Shown here: in pieces, positions 7,208 through 7,285 of the stretch
Position numbering within the stretch: the first letter of the stretch is position 1
Layout of the letters: each line of letters opens with the position of its first letter
Program-made: the position numbers and the translations under genes
NCBI GenBank assembly: GCA_027011725.1
Contig: JALUZQ010000187.1
Span: forward strand, 1 to 7,285
DNA from: Sulfurimonas sp.
GTDB taxonomy: Bacteria > Campylobacterota > Campylobacteria > Campylobacterales > Sulfurimonadaceae
Length of the DNA stretch: 7,285 nucleotides
Direction: 5' to 3'
Notes under the pieces: model-generated
The model's input: only the letters and a program-made list of their open reading frames with translations
Told to the model about the DNA's origin: nothing
The model's database searches: none

Positions 7208-7285
7208 TCGAATGCCAACAGGGCAGTGGTCGGAGCCTGTGATGTAATCAAGAATGAAAGCATCTTCAAGGCTCTCAGCCAAATC
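7196..7285 (-). CDS. xth: Exodeoxyribonuclease III, C-terminal end (5' part outside window)
   Basis: On the minus strand, 29 codons are open from the window edge down to a TAG (cta at 7196-7198 on the plus strand). The encoded tail contains DYITGSDHCPVGI (visible residues 13-25). SDHCPVG is the C-terminal active-site motif of the ExoIII/AP-endonuclease (EEP) family, including the aspartate-histidine pair whose histidine takes part in catalysis. ExoIII cleaves DNA 5' to abasic sites and degrades one strand 3' to 5' in base-excision repair. Only the tail is seen, so length and the remaining active-site residues cannot be checked. The gene converges on mogA and forms a separate transcription unit. 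Confidence 0.85.
   Translation of the reverse strand, partial: DLAESLEDAFILDYITGSDHCPVGIRITI

Noticed and set aside
6994..7269. Minus-strand open frame of 91 codons across the mogA end and the downstream gap.
   Set aside because: It is antisense to conserved mogA sequence and out of frame with the minus-strand exodeoxyribonuclease III tail, which has a recognisable family motif.

Overview
The window is a compact, AT-rich bacterial segment. I read it as chromosome of a free-living Campylobacterota (epsilonproteobacterium) of Sulfurimonas type. The main reason is the gene order: aroB, a MscS-type channel, an MtaB-type tRNA methylthiotransferase, an FtsH-like ATPase and a BioV-like small hydrolase. 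As I recall, much of this order is shared with Helicobacter and Campylobacter. The genus is inference; no marker in the window fixes it.

Layout. Positions 2-310 hold the 3' end of an upstream plus-strand gene I do not firmly recognise. After a 54-base gap, five plus-strand genes run from 365 to 6499 with no space between them: aroB (365-1414), mscS-like (1414-3093), mtaB (3093-4343), ftsH-like (4330-5991) and bioV-like (5978-6499). The junctions are 1-, 1-, 14- and 14-base overlaps, so this is very probably one translationally coupled operon. A 146-base gap follows. It contains a 15-bp perfect inverted repeat enclosing a smaller hairpin (6509-6583) and the leader of mogA (6646-7179). The window ends with the 3' tail of a convergent minus-strand exodeoxyribonuclease III gene (7196-7285). 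A 10-bp palindrome lies between mogA and that gene.

Functions. The operon mixes unrelated housekeeping tasks: shikimate synthesis (AroB), osmotic safety valve (MscS), tRNA position-37 modification (MtaB), a membrane AAA+ ATPase, and the last step of pimeloyl-ACP synthesis for biotin (BioV-like). MogA serves molybdenum cofactor synthesis. This looks like core chromosome: I see no mobile element, CRISPR array, tRNA or rRNA gene.

The most notable points are three. The FtsH-like protein keeps an intact AAA+ ATPase, but its zinc-protease HExxH site has become YQAGK. A minimal BioV-type hydrolase is present outside the genus where I recall it being described. An unexplained structured element sits just upstream of mogA.
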